From positions 1,612,001-1,676,000 of the forward strand of contig NZ_CP051514.1 of the NCBI RefSeq assembly GCF_012689525.1: a stretch of DNA of 64,000 nucleotides, in the 5' to 3' direction. Under the pieces are notes generated by a model. It was not told the origin of the DNA. It searched no databases and saw only the letters and a program-made list of their open reading frames with translations. Both the position numbers and the translations under genes were made by a program. Below are positions 47,086 through 55,009 of this stretch, one piece after another. Source of the stretch: Paraburkholderia aromaticivorans (lineage in GTDB: Bacteria > Pseudomonadota > Gammaproteobacteria > Burkholderiales > Burkholderiaceae). Each line of letters starts with the position of its first letter. Position 1 is the first letter of the stretch.

Positions 47086-47853
47086 ATGAATGTCATCGTA
47101 GACCACCCCGTCATTGTTCTTGTCTTTTCGCTGCTTCTGCTCTGGTTGTCTGCATTTCTCGGAGCGAGATTCTCCACACGACGCGGCAAGATCAGCGACG
47201 AAGCGCGGGACGATTTTGCGGTGGTTCAAGCGGCCACGTTAACGCTTCTCGGTTTGATCATCGGTTTCAGCTTCTCAATGGCCGTTAGCCGCTATGACCA
47301 GCGCAAGGCGTACGAGGAAGAAGAGGCCAACGCAATCGGGACGGAGTACTCTCGCGCCGATTTATTGCCTGCCGCCGATGGTGAAAAAGTCCGTGCGCTG
47401 CTAATCCGCTACACGAATCAGCGCGTGCTGTTCTATACGGTCCGCGATGCCAATCGACTGGAGACAATCAGCCTCGACACGGCCCGGCTTCAGACAGACC
47501 TGTGGTCTGCCGTGCGAGCGCCTGTCCTGGCACAACCGACGCCGATTGCTGCGCTCGTCGTATCCGGCATGAATGACGTGTTGAACTCTGATGGCTATAC
47601 GGAGGCGGCCTGGCGCAACCGTATCCCGCTAGGCGCATGGGTGTTGATGTTCGTGGTCGCGATACTCTGCAATGTGTTGGTCGGATATGGCAAGCGCACG
47701 CCTGGCGGAAAAGGAGGAATACTGGTTGTCTGGCCGCTAGTGGTATCGATCTCGTTCGCATTGATCGCCGATGTTGACAGCCCTCGTGTCGGGGTGATCA
47801 AGGTCGCGCCGCAGAATCTCCTTATTCTGGAACGGTCCCTAAAGCCGCAGTGA
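47086..47853 (+). CDS. DUF4239-like (bestrophin-like) membrane protein
   Basis: A 255-residue inner-membrane protein from ATG 47086 (GGAGAA upstream). Membrane helices at about 8-27 and 53-73, the loop RYDQRKAYEEEEANAIGTEY (typical of the DUF4239 family), then two C-terminal helices (about 185-203 and 214-233). The family is related to bestrophin-like domains but its function is not established. Isolated; no operon partner. Confidence 0.8.
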   Translation: MNVIVDHPVIVLVFSLLLLWLSAFLGARFSTRRGKISDEARDDFAVVQAATLTLLGLIIGFSFSMAVSRYDQRKAYEEEEANAIGTEYSRADLLPAADGEKVRALLIRYTNQRVLFYTVRDANRLETISLDTARLQTDLWSAVRAPVLAQPTPIAALVVSGMNDVLNSDGYTEAAWRNRIPLGAWVLMFVVAILCNVLVGYGKRTPGGKGGILVVWPLVVSISFALIADVDSPRVGVIKVAPQNLLILERSLKPQ

Positions 47854-48154
47854 ACGTGCCGGACGCAAGGGCCCGTCTAGGGGCACTCGTGATCTGACCA
47901 GGTCCGGAAGTGACCGGTGCGGTCACACCCGTAACGGAGCCATCGAAGGTGCAGGACTGGCGACTCACCTGCTCGCAATGGCCGATTTTGCAACCGAAGC
48001 TGTTCACCGCCACCTGCCAACGACCGGTTTCACCCGTCCATACCCAACCTCGGAAACGCACAAATAGGTCCCACAATTCGACGACAGAGCCAGCCGGCGT
48101 GAGGCGCCCATATGCAAGCGGTGCAATCGCTTGACCTGGCCATGACACCCTTGA

Positions 48155-48178
48155 CGAACTTTGCACGTGCAAAGTTCG
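48155..48178. repeat. 24-bp perfect palindrome
   Basis: Two 12-bp arms around the centre CACGTG: CGAACTTTGCAC and GTGCAAAGTTCG. Every base pairs. There is no spacer, no T-run, and no gene start within 300 bp, so it is neither a standard terminator nor an obvious promoter operator. Confidence 0.9.
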
Positions 48179-48487
48179 CAGCGCCTGCTGCGAAGGTGGA
48201 CCTAGATGGTTACGATGTACCGACTGACTTTTCATATCTCGACCGGCGCGTGGCATCGGCCTGTCCTGCCAGCATAGATCTTCGCAAGCCGGGGAGTTGG
48301 CCGCTTCTATCCTGAGAGCCACGTGAGTCCGGCAACGCCAAATCCACCTAGTCGCGCCGGCGCAGTAGCTCGCTTTGTGTAGCCGGGTTGGCTGGCACGC
48401 AGCAGCCGTCCCGCCCGAGACCACAAATCGCCTCGGCCCGCACCGCAGTCCCATTCCTGACTTTTACAAACAGCTAACCAACACAAT

Positions 48488-48540
48488 GTCCCGGCACGAA
48501 GGGTCTGAAATCGGAGCTTTCAGACCCTGCGTTTCGGGAC
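48488..48540. repeat. Nested inverted repeat, 23-bp arms
   Basis: GTCCCG then seven bases then GGGTCTGAAA, loop TCGGAGC, and the mirror TTTCAGACCC, seven bases, CGGGAC. The 10-bp inner and 6-bp outer stems are perfect and the middle sevens match at four of seven positions. It could be a transposon resolution or recombination site, a REP-like element or an RNA structure. Confidence 0.85.
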
Positions 48541-48640
48541 TAAAGGCGACAGTTCAATTAATCTTAACGAAGTCGGCGAGTTGCGCCGTCTCGCTGCCCG
48601 TCAAAGCATCAATAATTGCGCATCCGTTGTGCGCCCTTGC

Positions 48641-48946
48641 TCACCGATCGAAAATCGAATCCCCGAACAGATCCAAGGTTGTGCCACGCCGCTGTGCGGG
48701 CAGATCTCCGCAGCGGACCCTGGCAACCACCTCCTGCGGCAGCCAGGTGTCTTCCATCGCGTCGATGCCCTTCTCGATCAACTGTTTGAGAAAAAACGAC
48801 TGGCTGCGCCCTGTGGTTTCCGCCAGCAGTCTCAATCGCTGTTCGATTGCCAGCTCGACGCGCACCGCGATGACCTGCAAGCTGTTCCCTGACTTGCTTC
48901 TCAACCTCTCCTCCTGATTGGATTCGTGCGCCGCAGACCGGCGCAT
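48641..48946 (-). CDS. Ribbon-helix-helix protein (CopG/ParD-type)
   Basis: A protein of up to 101 residues. SLQVIAVRVELAIEQRLRLL forms the DNA-binding strand and first helix, followed by AETTGRSQSFFLKQLIEKGI, the second helix of a ribbon-helix-helix fold. Such proteins are usually antitoxins or plasmid repressors. No toxin gene is adjacent on either side, so it is orphaned. The start could be ATG 48946 or an internal GTG near the RHH strand. Confidence 0.75.
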   Translation of the reverse strand: MRRSAAHESNQEERLRSKSGNSLQVIAVRVELAIEQRLRLLAETTGRSQSFFLKQLIEKGIDAMEDTWLPQEVVARVRCGDLPAQRRGTTLDLFGDSIFDR

Positions 48947-49162
48947 TCGCGCGCTGTTTTACCACAACCGGATCGAAGCGGCGTCGGCTAAAGCAGATCG
49001 CTGTCCGACAGGGGACGGCGTCGACAGAGAAGTAGTCGTCCACGCTGCTCTCATCCCGGGCATCGGGTGGGGTAAATCGAGCTACCGTCGCCGTGTCGCA
49101 GCGGATTCGCCCCGACCCTCACCGGAGTGCGCGTATGGCGATTCTTAACAATGCGTTCCCGA

Positions 49163-49363
49163 GGCTCTGTCAGGTTGATGGAGAGGCGGCGGTAGAATGA
49201 AGCGATGAAGAAAACGAAATCGCTTCATCACGGTCACCGCTTCCCCGCCGCTGTCATCAGCTGCGCGCTTCGCTGGTATTTCAGGTTCAGCCTGAGCCTG
49301 CGCGACATTGAGGAGTCGTTGCTCGAACGTGGTGTCGTGGTCACGTACGAAACGATCCGTCGC
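49163..49363 (+). mobile_element. IS6-family element, 5' end (subtype C)
   Basis: The left end GGCTCTGTCAGGTTGATGG at 49163 is followed by the transposase start at 49205 (MKKTKSLHHGHRFPAAVISC, WYFRFSLSLRDIEESLLERG, VVVTYETIR). Subtype-C similarity ends at about 49363, where IS110 sequence begins in the same frame. Confidence 0.8.
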
Positions 49364-49960
49364 GGGCTGCTGACCGAACATGGCATCGCGGTTGCGCAAA
49401 CACCGCTGAAACTCAGAACCCAGCTACCGGCGATAGTCGATGACCAACGCAACGAGCTGACTGGGCTGTCCAGAGCAATGATGACCGATCTGTACGAGCG
49501 CCTGAAGTTCCTGGCCGTTCAGATAGAGAGGTATGACGAGCTTATCCGGCGAACGCATAACAGTTCGGCGCTGTGCCAACGACCTGGAAAAGTTAGAGGT
49601 GTAGGTCCGATGATAGCGACTGCAGTCGTGGCAGCTGCGGGAAACGCTACAGAGTTGAATAACGGACGACAGTTCGCTGCCTGGCTCGGTCGTATGCCTC
49701 GACAACACTCATCTGGTGGGCGACAACGCCTGTTTGGCATCACCAAGCGAGGAAACGGATACTTACGCATGCTGCTGGTTCACGGCGCGAGAGCTGTTGT
49801 TCAACAGACCGGAAAACATACCGATGAACTCTCCAGATGGATTCTCGATCTACAGAGCCGGCGCGGAACGAATATCACCGTCGTTGCACTTGCCAACAAG
49901 ATTGCCCGTGCGATCTGGGTGTTGCTGGCTCGAGGGCAGGAATACAAACCATGCGTGTGA
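49205..49960 (+). CDS. Chimeric ORF: IS6 N-terminus fused to IS110 C-terminus
   Basis: A 251-codon open frame. Residues 1-53 are the N-terminal HTH region of a subtype-C IS6 transposase. From RGLLTEHGIAVAQTPLKLRT onward it is the C-terminal two-thirds of an IS110-family transposase: VRGVGPMIATAVVAAAGNAT (transposase_20 motif), NGRQFAAWLGRMPRQHSSGG, QRLFGITKRGNGYLRMLLVH and SRRGTNITVVALANKIARAI. It lacks the IS6 DDE core and the IS110 RuvC-like N-terminal domain. Likely not a transposase, but translated as one stable frame. Confidence 0.8.
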   Translation: MKKTKSLHHGHRFPAAVISCALRWYFRFSLSLRDIEESLLERGVVVTYETIRRGLLTEHGIAVAQTPLKLRTQLPAIVDDQRNELTGLSRAMMTDLYERLKFLAVQIERYDELIRRTHNSSALCQRPGKVRGVGPMIATAVVAAAGNATELNNGRQFAAWLGRMPRQHSSGGRQRLFGITKRGNGYLRMLLVHGARAVVQQTGKHTDELSRWILDLQSRRGTNITVVALANKIARAIWVLLARGQEYKPCV

Positions 49961-50270
49961 AAACCCGCTAGGGCATTGTGGCTGAGCATCACCTCTCAAC
50001 GGTTGCACAAGCGATTTGATTCAATAGTGGTAACAACGTGCCTTGACGTCAACGCGATCGCAGGCCACGGCTGGCCTGCGAATCGGGTGCCGCAAACCGG
50101 TTGAAGCGCGCTTGCGACATGTTGCATGGTCATCGGGACTCGCCGATGACGCTTCTTGTGCCGCCAGCGGAGCTGGCGAGTGAGCATGCGCCGCAGCAGC
50201 GATGCCGGGACTTCGAAGCAACCCGGCTCCCGCGTAGCCCGACTCGTGCGCGCGAATCGCTTTTGCTTCA

Positions 50271-51443
50271 TCAATCGATTACCCGTTCGTCCTGAACGGA
50301 CGACAACAGGCCGTCACTGTCGACTTCAAAACGGAAACCGCGCCACGTCACACGCGACGACCAGAAACTCGCGACGAATATCGCAAAGGAAACGATATCC
50401 CACAGCGGCAACAGCCATAGGTCGCGATGTGCCTGGCGCAAAACGCGGTCCGACGACAGCCCAAGCGCGAGCCTTGCGGCCATTGTCGCGAGGACGAGTT
50501 GCCACGACCACGCGGCGGCGCCGGACAACATCACGGCAAGCAGTGCGAATGCGAGCGGGTGAACGAGCACCGACCCTAGATACCCGAGCGGATCGACACT
50601 GCGGATCGTGCGGCTCCAACGCAGCTCGTGCGCGACCAACTGGCGCGCACTGCTTTCAACGCAGGCATGCGCGACCGTGAGGGGCGGAATCGACACCTTC
50701 TCGCCAGCGAGCCGCACCGCCTCACCGATCGCATGATCCTCGGCCAGATGCCTGACGAATTGCTCAAAGCCGCCGATCTTTTCGAGCGTAGTGCGTCGCA
50801 TCGCGATGGTCTGCCCAAAGCATGGCCGCGCAAGGCCCAGTTCGAGGGCGATTACCACGCCGGGAAGGAACTGGTAGTTGGTGGCTTTCGCCGAAAGACG
50901 CGGCCAGAAACCCGGTTCGGGTTTGCCGCAATAAATGCACGTGACGAGTCCGACGCCCGGCTTCTGCAACTCGCCGATGACCTTGCCCAGACAGTCCGGT
51001 GCGACGCTCACGTCGCTGTCAGCAAACACCAGCACGTCGTATCGCGCTAGCGGCATCATGTTCAGGATGTTGCTGATCTTGCGGTTCGGCCCATACAGCC
51101 GCGCATCGGCGACCACGGTCACGTGTGCTTCGGGATGCAGGCGCCGCAGGGCATCGACCGTGAGTAGCGCCGGATCCGCCGGGTCGTTCACGCCGAACAG
51201 AAACTGCACGGGGCCGGGATAGTCCTGGTGGCAAAAGCTCGAAAGATTGGCGAGCAGTCCCCGCTCGTCGCCGTACAACGGTTTGACGATGGTGACTGGC
51301 GGATAGCTGCTCGGCACGCACGCCGAGCGCCGGAAAAAACGTCTGATCAGCAAGGCCGCGACGATCGTATAGGCGATTCCGAATATCGTCCCCGCGCCGC
51401 ACGCCATCGCCATGGCCGCGATCAAAAGACGCACGGCGCTCAC
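50271..51443 (-). CDS. hpnI: Hopanoid glycosyltransferase HpnI
   Basis: A 390-residue family-2/21-type membrane glycosyltransferase. GTG at 51443 overlaps the stop of the upstream hpnJ remnant as GTGA. N-terminal membrane helix (LLIAAMAMACGAGTIFGIAY), PPVTIVKPLYGDERGLLANL, VFADSDVSV (DxD, about 165), AEDHAIGEAVRLAG (third Asp) and the RW motif ELRWSRTIRSV, then C-terminal helices. HpnI adds GlcNAc to bacteriohopanetetrol, feeding HpnK and HpnJ. The frame continues to 50271 and looks complete. Confidence 0.92.
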   Translation of the reverse strand: MSAVRLLIAAMAMACGAGTIFGIAYTIVAALLIRRFFRRSACVPSSYPPVTIVKPLYGDERGLLANLSSFCHQDYPGPVQFLFGVNDPADPALLTVDALRRLHPEAHVTVVADARLYGPNRKISNILNMMPLARYDVLVFADSDVSVAPDCLGKVIGELQKPGVGLVTCIYCGKPEPGFWPRLSAKATNYQFLPGVVIALELGLARPCFGQTIAMRRTTLEKIGGFEQFVRHLAEDHAIGEAVRLAGEKVSIPPLTVAHACVESSARQLVAHELRWSRTIRSVDPLGYLGSVLVHPLAFALLAVMLSGAAAWSWQLVLATMAARLALGLSSDRVLRQAHRDLWLLPLWDIVSFAIFVASFWSSRVTWRGFRFEVDSDGLLSSVQDERVID

Positions 51444-51898
51444 GCTGCGTGGCCGGGCAGGAAGCGGAAGAACTCGACGCCCTCGCGTAGGCACCGCCTC
51501 ATCGTTCCCCTGCTCGTGCGCTTTCCGCACGCGGCCTCCCAGATGTTCGAAGTCCTGAAATAAACGCACATAGAGAAGGCTTCGATATGGCGGTGTATCT
51601 CGTAGTGCGACGGATGCGCAATGCCGATCGCCTCGAGGTGCGCTCCTTCCGCGATGGAGAGGTTGTTGAACAGCTTGCTCTCGTTGCGCCAGTTGCTCCT
51701 GGACCGCCTGGTTGCAGAGCGTCGCGCCCGGACACGGCGCGGCGCGGAAAGCGCCTGCGCACCGGTGGCGACTGACGCAGGCTGGGCATCAAGCTCCACT
51801 GCACATAGATCCTCGGTCCTCTCAATGAGAGCAAACGCAGGATCGAAAGATTTCTCGAAAACGTCGTACAACGCCGCCTGCAAGAATGAAGTTTTCAT
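51440..51898 (-). pseudogene. hpnJ: Collapsed second copy of hpnJ
   Basis: From ATG 51898 the frame starts MKTSFLQAALYDVFEKSFDP, like the HpnJ N-terminus, and ends TSNIWEAACGKRTSRGTMRR with CLREGVEFFRFL, like its C-terminus. The whole radical SAM core with its CxxxCxxC is missing. Between the ends, CPGATLCNQAVQEQ (HpnJ's PGT-LYNQA) lies in another frame, so there is a large internal deletion plus at least one frameshift. It retains coupling to hpnI by a GTGA overlap, showing the ancestral hpnJ-hpnI order. Confidence 0.8.
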
Positions 51899-52244
51899 GA
51901 AGCCTCCCGTAAGCACCGTTAGTGCGATCGAGTATCTGTTTCATCTCTTTCGCGATTGCGCAATAAGCGGCAAGCACGGCGAACCGTTCGGACCGGCGCT
52001 TGCAGATCCTGATATATCCGACGGCTCCGGTACGAAGCCACAAGGCCGATGAGAAGCAAGCGCGCAGATTTCCATGATGGCTCGTGCGGCAGTAAGCACA
52101 TCAGAAGCCGAATGTACGGACGCAGTCGTGACCCTCAAAATGCGAACCGATCTTGCTCATAGGCGGGAATCCATGTACGAACATAGATCTGCGGCCCACC
52201 CTGTCTGTCAGAGCACACGAAAACTCGCGCAAACGGGACGCGTT
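51899..52244. other. No recognisable gene
   Basis: About 345 bp between the hpnJ remnant and an IS6 fragment. It should hold the promoter for the hpnJ remnant/hpnI transcript, which I could not define. Confidence 0.45.
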
Positions 52245-52396
52245 CATACAGATACACATGATCGGCAAAGGACAGATGAAGCGTGCTCGGAGTTATCATC
52301 CGTCCGCCGCCGATCGATTCTACGAACTGGCAACGTAAGCAATACTTTGCATATCGATTCGACTTTACTCCGCGAACCGTACTGCGACAAAACCCA
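52245..52396 (+). pseudogene. IS6-family element, 3' end fragment (subtype A)
   Basis: A short coding end (IHMIGKGQMKRARSYHPSAA, DRFYELAT, stop at 52338) corresponds to the last 28 residues of subtype-A transposase. The terminal repeat follows at about 52382-52396 (inward GGGTTTTGTCGCAG). The end touches the stop codon of the carbonic anhydrase gene. Confidence 0.8.
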
Positions 52397-52397
52397 T

Positions 52398-53075
52398 TCA
52401 CCGTGCCCGTGCGGCAAGGCGCTCAATGATCCGATCAGCCATCGCGCGGTCGATGACTTCGAATGAGCGGCTCGTGCGCAGGTAGGCATACATGTCGCCA
52501 GTCGCGATGTCGAACCACCAACCGCTCAGCACCAGCGCCCCGGCAGTGACCTGCTGGCGCACAATCGGGTAAGTCATGAGATGCTCGAGCTGCACAAGTA
52601 CGTTGAGTTGCGACAATTGATCGTGCGGTTTCAGCCTGTCATCGAGTGGACCTTCGTGTTCGAGGCGAAACGCTGCGTTGTTGGCGTGGCACAGCCATTT
52701 ATCGAGGTTCGGCGTTTTCAGCTTGGCGTTGCGTGTAGACACGGCTTTCATCGCACCGCACTCGGAATGCCCGCACACAACAATATTCGCGACTTTCAAC
52801 ACCAGCACAGCGTACTCGATCGCGCTCGCCTCGGAGAGGTCCCCAGTAGAAACTCCCTCTGCGGTCGCTGGCGGTATCAGGTTGCCGACGTTGCGCATCG
52901 TGAACAGATCGCCCGGATGAGTCGAGGCAAGCAGATCAGGTACAACCCGGCTGTCCGCGCACGTGATGAAGAGCGCATCAGGCGCTTGCGAGAGCGCGAG
53001 TTTGCTGAACTGCTTCGCGTATTGCGGCAGCATTTTCTCGCGGAATTCGACGATGCCCATTATGAGTTTGCGCAC
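52398..53075 (-). CDS. can: Beta-class carbonic anhydrase
   Basis: A 225-residue enzyme interconverting CO2 and bicarbonate. Zinc ligands are visible: Cys in LFITCADSRV (about 39, with the Asp-Arg dyad) and His and Cys in VCGHSECGAM (about 100 and 103). IPPA and SEASAIEYAVLVLKV are family-typical. The TGA is within 2-3 bp of the end of an IS6 fragment, so the last residues may be altered. It is 17 bp downstream of the DUF2254 gene and probably co-transcribed. Confidence 0.93.
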   Translation of the reverse strand: MRKLIMGIVEFREKMLPQYAKQFSKLALSQAPDALFITCADSRVVPDLLASTHPGDLFTMRNVGNLIPPATAEGVSTGDLSEASAIEYAVLVLKVANIVVCGHSECGAMKAVSTRNAKLKTPNLDKWLCHANNAAFRLEHEGPLDDRLKPHDQLSQLNVLVQLEHLMTYPIVRQQVTAGALVLSGWWFDIATGDMYAYLRTSRSFEVIDRAMADRIIERLAARAR

Positions 53076-53092
53076 GGCTCGCCTCCGAAAGG

Positions 53093-54406
53093 CTAGTTGT
53101 TCGCCGGCGAGGCTGCCGAACCTCCAAGCCCTTGCGAGTCAGGGATGCGTGCCAACGCCAGATCCTCCGGGAACGGATGCTTCAATGCGATCGCGCGATC
53201 GAGCAGCATCAGCTCGACGCGCAACGCGTCATGACGATGCTCCGGCAGCCTCTGGATGAGGTTCTCTATCGCCGCGCGCAGACGCCGCGCGATTTGAATG
53301 CTGCCCGCGCCGCACTGTCGTATCTCGCGGAAACTAATGTGCACGAAGTCTTCCCAATTGGGCGTCCGCAAGATCACACGCACCCGTCCCGACCCATCCA
53401 CTATCTCTTCGATATGCAAAGACCGCTTGCCCACCACGCGCAATAGCCGGTGCAACTGATCGATCGCAAGCACCGCTGTGGTGGGATCATTGATCGCTGC
53501 CGACAGCGCTTTCAGCGCGATATCCACCAAGATGCGAAACGCGAACATAGGGTCCTGCTCCATCGTGCGTTCCGTTCCGAAAGCAACAAGCGCGCGCAGC
53601 CTGCTGTCGTCGATTGCGCCAGAGTTCCCATACAAATAGAACAAGGGTTCATCCACCGCGACGAAATCACCGACTTGTGGCACGAATTCGATGACTACGT
53701 CAGCACGCCTTGCCCTAGCCTCCAGCATTTCCAGATTTACGGCCAAAACGATGCCGGATTTGCCGTGGTGACGAACAATGTGGTCAAGTGCGTCTCGCTC
53801 TTTGTCACGTTTCGCGGGAGTCGCTACGTCCGTAGTCGGGGCTGGATAAACGCTCTCGATGACCGCGATCCCTTGCTCCCCAACGCGAGCCACAAGGCTT
53901 ACGGGACGCAGAAATTTCGCGGCGTAATCGATCAGGAAAAGGAAAGCGACGACCGAAGCGAACCCAAATAGCGCCGCAATGAACACCTGAAGCTGGTGTA
54001 CCTCATTTTCCCCCATCCACGCCAGCGTTCTATTTGCAAACAGCAGTGTGAAAACGAATAATCCCGAGATGCCACGGATGATGTTATCGCGCAGCAGTGT
54101 CGTCGCGATGATCCGCGGGGTGTACTGCCCGCCAGCGACCTGGATTGCGACGAGCAGCGAACCGAACGTAAACACCAGAAATGCCATGTCCGCGGAAACG
54201 ATGTCACCGAGCAACGACCGCGACCCAGTCATGGACAGTCCAAGAAAGCCGGTTTTAGGGTCAAGGCTCCCCTGCCTGATCATCCACCTTCCCACCATTT
54301 CGGCCACAGGTTTCACCACGGCATAGATCGCGACTGCGAAGAGCGGCACGGTCCACAGCGAAGATCTCAGATTGCTCTTCAAACTGTACCAGCGATTCCA
54401 GTCCAT
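53093..54406 (-). CDS. DUF2254 inner-membrane protein
   Basis: A 437-residue protein from ATG 54406, chosen because GGGAGAA lies eight bases upstream; an in-frame ATG at 54430 is less well placed. Four membrane helices (about 20-38, 70-92, 112-130, 139-158), with GGQYTPRIIATTLLRD between the second and third, the DUF2254 signature. The C-terminal cytoplasmic part has GDFVAVDEPLFYLYG and FGTERTMEQDPMFAFRILVD, DPTTAVLAIDQLHRLL. Function unknown. Confidence 0.9.
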   Translation of the reverse strand: MDWNRWYSLKSNLRSSLWTVPLFAVAIYAVVKPVAEMVGRWMIRQGSLDPKTGFLGLSMTGSRSLLGDIVSADMAFLVFTFGSLLVAIQVAGGQYTPRIIATTLLRDNIIRGISGLFVFTLLFANRTLAWMGENEVHQLQVFIAALFGFASVVAFLFLIDYAAKFLRPVSLVARVGEQGIAVIESVYPAPTTDVATPAKRDKERDALDHIVRHHGKSGIVLAVNLEMLEARARRADVVIEFVPQVGDFVAVDEPLFYLYGNSGAIDDSRLRALVAFGTERTMEQDPMFAFRILVDIALKALSAAINDPTTAVLAIDQLHRLLRVVGKRSLHIEEIVDGSGRVRVILRTPNWEDFVHISFREIRQCGAGSIQIARRLRAAIENLIQRLPEHRHDALRVELMLLDRAIALKHPFPEDLALARIPDSQGLGGSAASPANN

Positions 54407-55009
54407 GCCTGCTTTCTCCCTACGATTCATATTGCAGCGGACATCGAGACGTGCGCAGTTCGCCAGGTGTCACGCAGAGGAGGCTTACCGACCGGGCGCG
54501 CACTGCTATCTCCGTCTCACGGTGGCTTGCTTCGGTCGTCGGCTGGGTGAGCCGTCGGTGTTCAGTCCAGCGCCGCGGCAACGTCCTGGACCTCCTGCTT
54601 TAGCCGCGGAGCGCGACCGGCGGACACGTGAACCTCCCCGATACAATATGATCCCTGTACTTCAGGCCGGTCAATGAGACCTTAGGCCCACAGGATAACG
54701 ACGTCGAGCCTCCCAGGATGGCGCCCGGATGGCTTGTGGAATGGCAATGGCAGACGGCATCGTACGCGAACAGGGACGCCATACTGATCGCAGCGCCGCG
54801 CTAAGGCCTCAGCTACCGTAAATCGGCGCCAAAATCTATCGGCTCGTTCAGCGATACAATTGGGCGGGCTTCGATGTAGCCTACTCCGAGTGCTGCGAAC
54901 GGTTGAGCGGTCGTTACGCGCTAGGTCGGTTGTCTGGAACTGTTGTGCTGGCACGGAATGGCGGTCTCGTGGAAGACAAGCAGAACGATCTAACTGACAG
55001 GAGTGTGTC
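54407..55009. other. No recognisable gene
   Basis: About 600 bp between two divergent genes. Frames on either strand lack motifs; a 187-codon minus-strand frame (54682-55245) overlaps the next gene antisense. Presumably holds both promoters. Confidence 0.5.

Larger units (their letters stand above)
47854..48640. other. Noncoding, palindrome-rich stretch
   Basis: About 790 bp with no convincing gene. A minus-strand frame (47822-48454) is open for 210 codons but has no motif and overlaps the DUF4239-like gene end. The stretch contains a 24-bp perfect palindrome (48155-48178) and a 53-bp nested inverted repeat (48488-48540), listed separately. Confidence 0.55.

Noticed and set aside
47822..48454. 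Minus-strand open frame of 210 codons
   Set aside because: No motif, overlaps the end of the DUF4239-like gene antisense, and passes through the palindrome; more likely open by GC bias.
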